Shown: in pieces, positions 1-8,152 of the stretch
How positions within the stretch are numbered: the stretch's first letter is position 1
How the letters are laid out: each line of letters opens with the position of its first letter
NCBI GenBank assembly: GCA_963170055.1
Contig: CAUJGJ010000381.1
Location: forward strand, 1-20,000
Length of the DNA: 20,000 nt
Reading direction: 5' to 3'
From: Halisarca cf. caerulea
Lineage: Eukaryota; Porifera; Demospongiae; Chondrillida; Halisarcidae
Notes under the pieces: generated by a model
Told to the model about the DNA's origin: nothing
Database searches by the model: none
Seen by the model: only the letters and a program-made list of their open reading frames with translations
Position numbers and translations under genes: made by a program

Positions 1-203
1 CATGTGCAAATGCTGTAAGCAGAAAGAAGTCAATCGATGTATTATATAGCATACTTATCAATTAAGAACGTATTTAACCATGGCAGGAATATAACATAGG
101 GAGTGTGCAGAGTATCCCTCTCTAGCTTCTCTTTATTGTCCTTTAGAACTTCAAAATGATGCATGCTAAAAAAAGCTGCACTGAGTCTTTTATGGGGATA
201 TTG

Positions 204-205
<2 letters not shown>
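1..205. other. AT-rich sequence, no feature recognised
   Basis: I see no open frame, splice-flanked coding segment or repeat that I can name here. It ends at the TA microsatellite. Upstream exons of the EGF gene could lie to the left of the window. Confidence 0.5.
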
Positions 206-284
<79 letters not shown>

Positions 285-360
285 ATATATATATATATAA
301 TATATATATAATATATATATATATCTATATATATATCTATCTATCTATATATATATATAT
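206..360. repeat. TA dinucleotide microsatellite, imperfect
   Basis: A long (TA)n tract with a few interruptions (cataat, tctatctatc) runs directly into the left arm of the family A foldback at 361. The tract probably served as the insertion site or is the expanded flank of that element, since other elements in the window also abut TA tracts. Confidence 0.95.
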
Positions 361-927
361 AAGGGTGTATAAAAACCATTTAAAAATGGTACAAGGATGT
401 AGGATTGACACAGGATCGTGCAAAAAGCCATTATCAAAAAAGGATTCTCCAAAAACACTTGGAACAAGGTTAAGTTGCAAAACCGGTACAGGGCTAGGTG
501 GGCAAAGGGCAAGACAGGCATAGGGCTTGACGAGCATAGGGCTACACATGCATGAGGCTAGATGGGCATAGGGCTAGACAGAGTTTAATTGGACTGAATG
601 TACACTGTGCAAATTCCTACATCCCACATGTGCAGCACATTATACAGTACATATGTGCTGCGGGATGTAGGAATTTGCACAGTATACATTCAGTCCAATT
701 AAACTCTGTCTAGCCCTATGCCCATCTAGCCTCATGCATGTGTAGCCCTATGCTCGTCAAGCCCTATGCCTGTCTTGCCCTTTGCCCATCTAGCCCTGTA
801 CCGGTTTTGCAACTTAACCTTGTTCCAAGTGTTTTTGGAGAATCCTTTTTTAAATATTGGCTTTTTGCACGATCCTGTGTCAATCCTACATCCTTGTACC
901 ATTTTTAAATGGTTTTTATACACCCTT
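361..927. repeat. Large near-perfect foldback (inverted repeat) of family A, copy A1
   Basis: The left arm (about 361-640) is the reverse complement of the right arm (about 652-927). The outer ends pair exactly over aagggtgtataaaaacc, and only scattered mismatches occur over about 280 bp, for example around 432-440 and at the apex. The apex is near 640-652. Each arm contains short internal repeats of a gggctaga / gcatagggc theme. Both arms carry small ORFs that mirror one another and are not genes. The high arm identity suggests a fairly young foldback or ongoing arm homogenisation. A transcript across it would form a very long hairpin. A more degraded relative lies at 13625-14060. Confidence 0.9.
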
Positions 928-1650
928 GTTCGTGCGGTTTTTCCTTTTATAGCGAAACGGTTGCTTGAATAGGTTTCCACTACAGTTGAGAAGGAACAAG
1001 ATCAAATTTTGTAAGATAAAGAAACTAGAAATCTATGCAGTTATCTGACTAATATCAATGTACCCATCTAGAAACAAATGATCTAACGAAAAGAGCGCTG
1101 AAGTCGACGATCATCGAAGTGCAGACCTTGTGCACGTACGCGTATGTCTAGTCTCGCGTAGTCATTTCGCCGATCCAAAAATGGCTGATCCGGCGAATGT
1201 ATGGGATTTGCCTATTAATTTTTTTCTCGCTTTAGAAGTGTAGGTATTGCTTCAAAACCTACAAAAGGCACTTCGCGCTAACAATCGGAGCTCACTGGTG
1301 AAAGATGAGACCTCTGGACCCTTCGTGGCGACCTGTAGCCCAGTTCGAAAAAACGACGAGAAGAAGAAGAAGAAGAAGAAGAAGAAGAATCTTAAAATGG
1401 TACTGGTGTTGCGTAGCCATACATTTTCGTCTAAAATTGCAAAGTTCTTTAAAGAAATTGGCCTACGAAGGGTTTTAACTACTTCATCTTATAGCTAGTG
1501 TGTCAAAAGGTACCAATATCACTTTTAAATGTTACTAACTGTACTGCATCGTTAGTTTTCAGACGAAAACAAAATTTGCGCTAATGTATGGCGGCCATGT
1601 TTTTTCTGTGTCAATCCTACATATGGAGTAGTACCGTACTCCATAATATA
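928..1650 (+). mobile_element. Family A repeat body, copy A1
   Basis: This stretch continues from the right foldback arm. Its start (acacccttgttcgtg) recurs at about 13260-13275. Its end (about 1440-1650) recurs at 13318-13600 and 14868-15085. Shared words include gcgctaatgtatggcggcc and a terminal hairpin made of ATGGAGTA and TACTCCAT (1623-1630 and 1637-1644). The 16-bp word tgtgtcaatcctacat occurs both in the right arm (877-892) and just before the terminal hairpin (1609-1624). No coding capacity is visible; the 83-codon frame at 1247-1498 is interrupted by a GAA repeat and matches no family I know. The mobile-element call rests on the three copies in this window. Confidence 0.7.
1358..1389 (+). 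repeat. (GAA)n trinucleotide microsatellite
   Basis: About ten GAA/AAG units lie inside the family A body. They encode a Lys/Glu run in any small ORF crossing them, which makes those ORFs unreliable. The corresponding parts of the other two family A copies do not show it. Confidence 0.9.
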
Positions 1651-1662
1651 TATATATATATT

Positions 1663-1704
1663 CATTCATCAGGAGCCCACAGATTAAGTTGCCGTAAGAG
1701 CCAA
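1663..1704 (+). pseudogene. Reverse transcriptase C-terminal relic, left fragment
   Basis: Read in frame to 1704, this short stretch gives a GAHRLSCRKSQ-type motif. It resembles the Cys/His motif (C-x-C...HGLSCR-S-GR) found near the C-terminus of retrotransposon-derived reverse transcriptases of many invertebrates. It is cut on the left by the TA-rich end of family A copy A1 and on the right by the 20-bp TIR at 1705. The same open frame resumes at 3086, beyond the TIR element. The fragment alone is too short for a firm call; the matching right fragment makes it credible. Confidence 0.55.
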
Positions 1705-1924
1705 CGCAGGTATGTTATGTCCGATCTGGGACATAAACAAAAATGGCCGCCGTTATCGAATAAGTGAAATCAATAGGTCTTTTTTCCATGTGCACGATTA
1801 GTGATGCCCAGAAAACGCTTTGTGTTATATGTTAAACATATCTACTTTGTATCTGAGCCTTTTAGATTATTGTGCAAAGTCTCAAAACGTCGTATGACCA
1901 GTTTTTTCCGACCGTACTCGAAAA

Positions 1925-2230
1925 CAAAAATCCAAAAACGCGGTGGTAGAAACTTAGGCTTTTGGACGCAAAACTAGCCTCAAAAGAACACACAGGTACC
2001 GAACTTACTAAATCGAATTCAGGGTCTTCAGGCTCCACTGCATGGCTGTTATGTCCAAGGATTTATGCAAAATTTGAGGGTGAGTAGTTACAATCCTTTG
2101 GACATAAAGGAAACGGTTCAACGTACAAAGACCCTGAATTCGATTCTAGGGGTTTGGTCCTTAGGGAACAATATCTCAAAGTTTCACGCTGAAAATCAGA
2201 GATTTCTACCACCGCGATTTTCAATGAAAT
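1925..2230. repeat. Internal foldback 1 of the TIR element
   Basis: The left arm (about 1925-2063) pairs with the right arm (about 2093-2230). The strongest pieces are aatcgaattcagggtct (2011-2027, reverse complement near 2129-2145), the block acgcggtggtagaaa with its partner near 2206-2220, and ttatgtccaaggatt with its partner near 2095-2109. The arms are clearly diverged, so the foldback is older than the family A hairpin. Confidence 0.75.
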
Positions 2231-2339
2231 TTTCTTGTGGAGCAAGCTGTCTTCATTCAGGAAAGTCACGTGACATCACATGCAATCCTACAAACAGTAC
2301 ACGAGTTGTGCTCGTGGGGAAAACAGTTTTAGTGGATAA

Positions 2340-2640
2340 GGCGGAATGGTAGACGGTGGCTTTTAAACCTTACAAAGTGGGTTTGAAGTAATTGTAGGAT
2401 CAATATCTAGATTTTCACCGCATACACTTTTGAAATTCTATTGCTTGACTGTTATTTGCAGCATTTTGTGGCTTTCCAGCCAGGACAAGACGAGAAATAG
2501 TGACGCATATATAATTCGAACAGAACAAGCAATCAAAAGTATACGCGGTGAAAATTTAGATTTACCTTTTAGAAATCAATTCCTACACTTCTGTAGTCAT
2601 GACCGCCATCTACTGAGATCTCCGCCTTTAGAAATTTGCC
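2340..2640. repeat. Internal foldback 2 of the TIR element
   Basis: The left arm (about 2340-2447) pairs with the right arm (about 2526-2640), centred near 2486. The best match is agattttcaccgc at 2410-2422 with gcggtgaaaatttaga near 2546-2561, plus cttttg and tgcttg at the inner edge. It lies immediately downstream of foldback 1 inside the same TIR-bounded element. Confidence 0.7.
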
Positions 2641-3083
2641 CCGTGAAAAGGCTTCTTTCAAGGCTAAATCAATCTTCGTACACTATACCTTCAGCATACG
2701 ATCTTACGTAGCCCCGTTATTGTAAACGAATGAGTTCAGAAAACATTGTCAACTTCTCTTGAAATCGGATTCTTCCCTTCCAAGATATCTAGTTCATACT
2801 TAAGTCGGTGAACCCCAAACCTGCCAAAGAAAGCGTTATTATCCAAAACCAACGCTTAGAATTTCGTGAACGAAACGTGCTGGGTAAAGTTGGGTAGGGT
2901 CTGAACCTTTTACCATACCCAGTAGATAACTCAATAGATAACCTTGCTTGTCGCGGAGCTTCCTAAGCTGATTTACGTTACTGGCACATGACCAACCCAC
3001 GCAATTCAGTGATAATGAAATTCATAACGTGAAAACCACAAAGTGCCCGTGTTTTGGCTAGATTCGGACATAACATACCTGCG

Positions 3084-3577
3084 AAGGTCAAATCCCGCGT
3101 CATTCCGGACTGAATGAGCTAGTAAAGCATGCCCTAGCTCACTGCCATTGATGTCCCTGCTATCCTCGAGCCCCGCGTGGTTTATGTCGAGCAGATGACA
3201 AGTGCCCTGATGGTATGAAACTTTAACTTTGGGCCAAGGGACGAGCACTTGTTTGGGATGTTACTTGTAGGGATTCCTTGGCTCCCTCTTACATCCATTG
3301 GTCTTCAACCAGATGTGGATTGGTTGCTGATTACGCTGCCACCAAAAAGTGTAATCTTTACAAGGAGCTTTATTCCCATTCCCATTGGTTTCAACCCATT
3401 GCCTTTGAATCATTAGGTACTTTTGGCAGGGATGCTCTGGATTTCATTAAAGAGCTGAGCAGACGCACCCGTTGCCACACCAATGATCCTCTAGCCTACC
3501 TAAAATTGTGTCAGCGCATCAGTGTCTGCATTCAAAACTCTAATGCCACATCTATTTTAGGTTGTTGTAAGGTGTAA
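3084..3577 (+). pseudogene. Reverse transcriptase C-terminal relic, right fragment
   Basis: Read in frame from 3086, this shows the conserved C-terminal block of invertebrate retrotransposon RT proteins. In order: a PRH...LN motif, PDGM, an ALVWDVTC motif, LAPSY, a DYAA-x-KK stretch, FQPIAFESLGTFG, DALDFIKEL, and a final QRISVCIQNSNATSILG before a TAA stop at 3575-3577. I recall these motifs from RT-like proteins of cnidarians, sponges and arthropods. The frame is broken by in-frame stops at 3149-3151 (TGA) and 3224-3226 (TAA), so it is dead. Catalytic RT motifs are absent, and the upstream part is cut by the element at 1705-3083 and by family A. The stretch from 3278 is open for 99 codons, but a TTG start there has no significance. 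The exact retroelement class is not determined. Confidence 0.75.
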
Positions 3578-4160
3578 TAATGTTTCTGGTTAAGTACATT
3601 ATAAGTATATATTTGCATGATTACAGTAATTCTTATTCTTTTCGTCACTAATTATAAGTTGTAGTTTTTTGCTTTAATTTATTACCTGTTGTAAAGAAAA
3701 TATTATTATATATACACTGACGATTATGTAATCCCATACTTTGCGTGGGGAGTGTATATGGCATAACCACCCTGGTCGCGGGGTCACATGCAGGAGTATA
3801 TGCGGGGTCATAGGGAGTATATGAACACATATACTCCCTCTTCACTTTTTGTATGTTAAAGCTTAAAAAAAGCTTTAGACATGTAAAACTGCCTCATCCT
3901 ACCTTGTTTCACTTGTAAAAAGTAAACAGTAACTTGGACTTTTGCTGCAGAGACAATATCGGGTGCCGGATGATTCAATTGAGAAGAGATCGCAATTGGC
4001 AGATTTCACTCCGTACGGTGCACTGTATATATAGGCTCACTCGGAAAAACAAAGGGATTAACGCTCTTTGAATGATCCAGCAACAACTTAGAATCACATC
4101 TAGCAGCCAAACTTGCGGTGATAAAAATAAAGAACCTTAAAATCGGCGTCTTGTTCTCGG
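3578..4160. other. Intergenic or intronic stretch with a short hairpin
   Basis: A perfect 11-bp stem with a 4-nt loop (gggagtatatg / catatactccc) lies at 3813-3838, and related ggagtatat words occur at about 3747-3755 and 3792-3800. The first part may be the 3' tail of the retroelement relic. I see no coding exon here, although tgctgcag at about 3944-3951 resembles a splice acceptor. Confidence 0.5.
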
Positions 4161-4167
4161 TCAGTGT

Positions 4168-4332
4168 ATATATTATATGAACCATGGCTGCCAGGTGTAT
4201 TGCGCACACATACGACCCTCAGTCTCGGTTATCGGAAGTTTGTAGATAGATATACCCAAACTGCCTCTGACCTCGACGTTCAGGTCGTATATATGCACAA
4301 TACACCTGGCAGCCATGGTTTATATATTACAG
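4168..4332. repeat. Short foldback / MITE-like element
   Basis: The left arm 4168-4217 pairs with the right arm 4283-4332, including a perfect 22-bp core (4181-4202 and 4298-4319, containing ccatggctgccaggtg). The loop is about 65 bp. It abuts an AT-rich tract, as several other elements here do. Superfamily not assigned. Confidence 0.8.
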
Positions 4333-4335
4333 ATA

Positions 4336-4400
4336 TTATAAATATATTATATATATGTACATATATAAATATATATATTATGTATGTATATATGTACATA

Positions 4401-4440
<40 letters not shown>
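4336..4440. repeat. AT-rich tract ending in (AT)n
   Basis: Imperfect TA/GTA repeats resolve to pure (AT)n at about 4404-4440, shortly before the first EGF exon. Confidence 0.9.
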
Positions 4441-4444
<4 letters not shown>

Positions 4445-4491
4445 AAATATTTACATATTATATATATCACATACTTGATACTTTCTTACAG

Positions 4492-4614
4492 ATATAAACG
4501 AGTGTACTGAAAAGAGCAACGGAGGATGCAATCAGACATGTATAAACACTGTTGGATCATACTACTGCTCATGCAGACAAGAATTCAAGCTAATGGACGA
4601 CTTACATGGATGTG
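4492..4614 (+). CDS. Exon: calcium-binding EGF-like domain 1
   Basis: The exon lies between the acceptor tttcttacag (ends 4491) and the donor G|GTATGC (intron begins 4615). It is 123 nt, phase 1 at both ends, encoding 41 residues. Six cysteines sit in EGF spacing. The N-terminal D-I-N-E-C motif supplies the calcium ligands. [12 protein letters not shown] fits the C-x-[DN]-x4-[FY]-x-C-x-C consensus for Asp/Asn beta-hydroxylation, characteristic of calcium-binding EGF modules. Such modules give rigid tandem arrays in secreted and cell-surface proteins. Being a symmetric 1-1 exon it can be skipped or duplicated without a frameshift. It is the most 5' exon I can support. Confidence 0.88.
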
Positions 4615-4795
4615 GTATGCCCAACTTTGATTATACTTTATAGAAAACCATTGACATAATAACACTATTCCCAGAGTTATCTATATGTTCCGTTCTCTTT
4701 ATGGATTTGTGCAATCTATAAAATGCGCAGCGCATTCTAAGAATGTCTAAAATGCGTGCCAATTTATAAAATGGTGTCCATTCTATAGAATGCGT

Positions 4796-6112
4796 AGGGC
4801 CACGTGGCTTGCGCAATCTATAGACTGCGCATTCTATAAAATGCGCACCCCGGAACTTGCCCAATTTATAAAATGCGTAACCTGAGACTTGCACATTCTA
4901 TAAAATGCACGTGCCACGCAGGACCTGCATATTCTATAGAAACCAGTGCATGGATTCCTACCTTTTTCCATGATATAGAATATATTTTAATAGCTTGTGA
5001 GGATTTTTAATGTACCTGTCAATATTATATGGAGATACTATTTTCACTGGCATAATTCACTTAATCCACATGCAGTATACAGCTAATAATCAACATTGAA
5101 AATTTATAAGGCTCATGCACATAAAATTCATTTTACTCAGTGATACCATATATTAATGATTCCCAATGAAGAAATGAATTTGATATTATTAATATATAGG
5201 TACAGCAATATATAAAATTAACCTTATAAATGTTATGAATTGATGATGTCTTAAAGTTTCACTAGATTAAATGTCGAACAGAAATTAATTGTCGAACTCA
5301 TTTAAGCATGATCAAACAAATAAGAGTTACTGTAACAGTTATATACATGTCAAGCACCTTACTTATAAGTTAGTTTAATGCGTAGGTTAGAGTATCTATG
5401 GTTTAACAGTTACTAAAAAATGTGACCGTTTGCATGGAGATAGCACTTCTCACAGTACTACGGTCATATATGGTTGCAGCATGCATTGATTGATATGACT
5501 AGAAGTCTGTGGATTGTACAATCTCACACTGTAAAAGTACTATCCCTTATCTGTTGACTGGGGCCCTGGGAGCACTATGCATTGCTTTTAAGAAGGTCTT
5601 GTAGGGAGAACCCAGCATGCTTTATATGTCTTCTCGAGAATGTACTGCAATTGTCTAAAATGTGCCACACATCCCCTAAAATGCACAGCACATTCTCTAA
5701 AACGCACAGCACATTCTCTAAAATGCGCAGCACATTCTCTAAAACGCACAGCACATTCTCTAAAACGCACAGCACATTCTCCAAAATGCGCAGCACATTC
5801 TCTAAAATGCGCAGCACATCCTCTAAAATGCACAGCACATTCTCTAAAATGCGCAGCACATCCTCTAAAATGCACTGCATATTCTCTAAAATACACAGCA
5901 CATTTCTAAAATGCACATTCTATAGGGATTTTTGATTAAATAGTGTTGCATTCTACACAGTGACCCAAGCACTGCACGTTGCCCTGTCGATAGATTGTGC
6001 AAGTCCCAGGCTGTGCTTTCTATAGATTGAGCAAGTTCCGAGGTGCGCATTTTATAGAATGCGCAAGTCCTACAGTTGCGCAGTCTATAGATTGCGCAAG
6101 CCACGTGGCCCT
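4796..6112. repeat. 1.3-kb inverted-repeat structure with minisatellite core
   Basis: A perfect 36-bp inverted repeat forms the outer ends: 4796-4831 and 6077-6112, both containing ccacgtgg and gcgcaatctatagactgcgc in opposite orientations. Homology continues inward to about 4912 and 5990 with an 18-nt indel and mismatches, sharing blocks such as ataaaatgcgcacc and ggaacttgc. The arms are built from near-palindromic units of the form tgcgca-ttctataaaa-tgcgca, and the same motif makes up the 21-bp minisatellite between the arms. No transposase or target duplication was identified. Confidence 0.8.
5656..5912 (+). repeat. 21-bp tandem minisatellite (about 12 units)
   Basis: Units of the form ctaaaatgcgcagcacattc plus one base repeat with a 21-bp period. 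Variants are C/T at the acg/atg position and cattct/catcct. Because 21 is a multiple of three and stops are rare in the unit, several overlapping open frames appear on both strands with 7-residue periodicity. They are artefacts of the repeat. The unit shares the taaaatgcgca core of the flanking inverted arms, so it probably arose by local amplification of an arm motif. Confidence 0.93.
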
Positions 6113-6356
6113 ATAATATATATATTTGCAAACTGCAGTGTATGTAACAGAAGTAGCATTCAGTATGATTTGAAGGCATCCAGAGGCCAAGCAATTTATT
6201 CCTTAGTCTCAATAAAGCAGCCATTTCCGTGATGTGTCATGTGTAACTTAGTATGGTGTCCCCAAGTCACATTCTTTTCCCAGTCATTTCTGTTTTCTGC
6301 ACACGAATTATTTGTATATCATAATATATTTTCCCTACACTTCTTTATGCCTGCAG

Positions 6357-6479
6357 CTATTGATGAATGCATACTAGGAATTGATGAGTGTAGTCAAGTA
6401 TGCATAGACACTCAAGAATCCTACTATTGCGGCTGTAGCAGTGGATATGAGCTGGATAGTGACCAGTTTAATTGTACAG
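6357..6479 (+). CDS. Exon: calcium-binding EGF-like domain 2
   Basis: The acceptor is atgcctgcag (ends 6356) and the donor ACAG|GTGCGC (intron begins 6480). The exon is 123 nt, phase 1-1, 41 residues. It begins A-I-D-E-C, has six EGF-spaced cysteines, and includes C-I-D-T-Q-E-S-Y-Y-C-G-C, matching the calcium-binding and beta-hydroxylation consensus (C-x-[DN]-x4-[FY]-x-C-x-C). The leading Asp of the usual DIDEC motif is Ala here, because the split codon is G+CT, which may weaken calcium binding. The longer open frame starting near 6239 extends into the intron and is not coding upstream of 6357. Confidence 0.87.
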
Positions 6480-6701
6480 GTGCGCTGTGTACATGTGGCT
6501 TGTACAAGCATGTGCTTTTCAGTATAATATAACAACTCAATGCCCAAATACAGTTTAGTCTATTAATTGGTAAATCTTTTTCACTTCATAAGCATCGATA
6601 TCTCCAATTTGGGATCTAGCAATGCTTTTTGTGCACGTGGACTCAGTCCACAAGCCACCCTTATCCGGATGTTTGCACAATCACATGCATGTTAATTAGT
6701 G

Positions 6702-6921
6702 TATACCATATAGGTACTAATTTTTGCTGGATGTATATTTTGTGAATCAAGAACTTGGCTGTCAGTCACAATTTTATTTTTATGAATGGACCAGTCCCTA
6801 CTAATGTATATTAAACAATTATTATACTATTTACATCTAATCAATTAATCGCGTTGGTATTTTCACGAATGCTGGCTTATTTGCTAAATTAATGCACGAA
6901 AATTAGCACCTATATGGTATA
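6702..6921. mobile_element. 220-bp MITE (family B, copy 1)
   Basis: The terminal inverted repeats are about 23 bp: tataccatataggtactaat at 6702-6721, continuing tttt, and the complement of gaaaattagcacctatatgg at 6898-6917, with one mismatch. The interior contains gaatggaccagtccctact (6784-6802), which reappears reverse-complemented in the copy at 14368-14598. There is no ORF. Confidence 0.75.
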
Positions 6922-6959
6922 ATAATTCTAAAATAAAAGAAGGCTCTCCATTGAGTTTG

Positions 6960-7086
6960 CAAGTGAAGTGGAAGATGACTTGCTAGGGCAGCCCCTAAAG
7001 CGCCAAATGGCACACAGGTGGGATGGTGCCCTCTGCTCACTGCTTAATTTCCAGCACTAACCTACTGAGCCACCAGCCCCCCCCCC
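6960..7086 (-). mobile_element. Possible tRNA-derived SINE relic
   Basis: On the minus strand the stretch begins ggggggctggtggctcagta, continuing ggttagtgctgg (complement of about 7051-7086). TGGCTCAGTAGG is a good match to a Pol III A box as in tRNA genes. The expected B box about 40 nt further is only weakly present (gggcaccatccc against GGTTCGAATCCC). A C10 run at 7077-7086 abuts the head. It is not a functional tRNA: no cloverleaf can be drawn. Confidence 0.4.
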
Positions 7087-7590
7087 TTGTAGACATTGTT
7101 CCAAACGTTCCAAATACTTCTGATGAAAGTAAGAATAAATTGCATATTATTATTGTTACAGTATATAGATACTTATTATTATTGATATTTTACAAAATTT
7201 AGGATAACAGTGATATACATATTATTATTATCCAAAGTTTTGTAGATCCCATGAGTGCTTACTATATATAGTAGTAATTATGTGTTTACACAGCTTGAAT
7301 CATAGGAATAAGGTTTGAATTCATGTCAATTAAAGATTGAATATCAAAATTATAATTGCTCATATCTCAATAATCTGTTGTGCTTGGGCTTTTGTTGTGG
7401 TACATGCTCACATTTGACTCTCATGCATGTATAGCATGAAGGTAAATTAGCACTATACGTATACTCTATACATAAATCTTTGTTTAGACAACTTTTTGGC
7501 ACTATGACTATATAATAATACAGTATGACTTTATCTCTAGTTGATACAATTATAATTATGCCAATTGCAATCCTCTTATATTATGTACAG

Positions 7591-7713
7591 ACATTGATGA
7601 ATGTGGACTAGAAGTAACAAGTTGCACTCAAGGTTGTGACAACCTCATTGGATCATTCTCCTGTTATTGCCATTCTGGATACTACCCAGCATTGGACAGA
7701 AACTCTTGTCTCA
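7591..7713 (+). CDS. Exon: calcium-binding EGF-like domain 3
   Basis: The acceptor is ttatgtacag (ends 7590) and the donor CTCA|GTGAGT (intron begins 7714). It is again exactly 123 nt, phase 1-1, 41 residues. It begins D-I-D-E-C, has six EGF-spaced cysteines, and includes C-D-N-L-I-G-S-F-S-C-Y-C, fitting the calcium-binding consensus including the hydroxylatable Asn. It too short for a long-ORF search but is unambiguous by motif and splice sites. The remaining A joins AG at 8153-8154 to make a Lys codon, leading straight into the large exon. Confidence 0.88.
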
Positions 7714-8152
7714 GTGAGTTTGAATGAATATTGTTGACATATTATGCATAGATCCTTTGGAGACCATTCATTAAGTTGCATGCTTAGAAACCATGAATGC
7801 TGAATAGAATTTAAACTTTGTGTAAACATTGCAGCATATAATATATTACAGGTATTAGTCTTGTAAATTTAATTTTAACATACAGCAAGGATCATAAACT
7901 AATATAAAATATATTAGATTCCCGATATAATCCAGGGGAATTAACTTTGGTGCTAATTATTTTCGAATATGTTGCATTATCGTAATTCAGTCAGTATTAA
8001 TTCTAATTTTTAAGCTGTGCATGCAAGAAAATTGGCTGGATTTTATATCAAAATAATTGTATAATAAATTGTTGTGTATGCATGTATAAGGAAAGTAGGA
8101 CCAACAGTGACTTTTTCACTCTATACATGTTTGTTTTTTGCATTTTCCTCAG
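7714..8152 (+). other. Intron between EGF exon 3 and the large exon
   Basis: This is the shortest intron of the gene (439 nt). It starts GTGAGT and ends tttgcattttcctcag at 8152. It is AT-rich and I recognise no inserted element; ggtgctaattattttcg near 7950 faintly recalls a family B MITE end. The frame is open upstream of 8153 to 8074, but that part is intron: it contains the polypyrimidine tract. Confidence 0.75.

Larger units (their letters stand above)
1705..3083. mobile_element. Non-autonomous TIR element inserted in the RT relic
   Basis: The ends are perfect 20-bp terminal inverted repeats: cgcaggtatgttatgtccga at 1705-1724 and its exact reverse complement at 3064-3083. The flanks are the two halves of one reverse transcriptase-like frame, so the element boundaries are supported independently by coding logic. 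The right-hand frame resumes at 3086, leaving AA at 3084-3085 as a possible 2-bp target duplication of AA at 1703-1704. The element is 1379 bp long. It has no recognisable transposase, and its ORFs (2063-2352, 2430-2711) sit on internal foldbacks. Superfamily is unassigned. Confidence 0.75.
4615..6356 (+). other. Intron between EGF exons 1 and 2
   Basis: This 1742-nt intron is occupied mostly by the inverted-repeat and minisatellite structure at 4796-6112. The stretch 4950-5570 is AT-rich with no recognised feature. A cluster of tataaaatgcg-type motifs also lies just outside the left arm (about 4708-4795). Confidence 0.75.
6480..7590 (+). other. Intron between EGF exons 2 and 3
   Basis: This 1111-nt intron holds a 220-bp MITE (6702-6921) and a SINE-like relic (about 6960-7086). 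The rest (7090-7590) is AT-rich with scattered attatt runs and nothing I can name. Confidence 0.7.

Noticed and set aside
928..1650. Helitron 3' end, suggested by the terminal hairpin
   Set aside because: There is no CTRR end after the hairpin and no TC start was found. The foldback part is also unlike a Helitron.
5575..5935. Four overlapping open frames of about 90-117 codons on both strands
   Set aside because: All lie on the 21-bp minisatellite and show 7-residue periodicity in every frame, so they are repeat artefacts.
8074..8152. ATG at 8074 as the start of the 1139-codon frame
   Set aside because: The frame before 8153 runs through a polypyrimidine tract and an AG acceptor. Phase 1 at 8153 fits the donor after EGF exon 3, so this part is intron.
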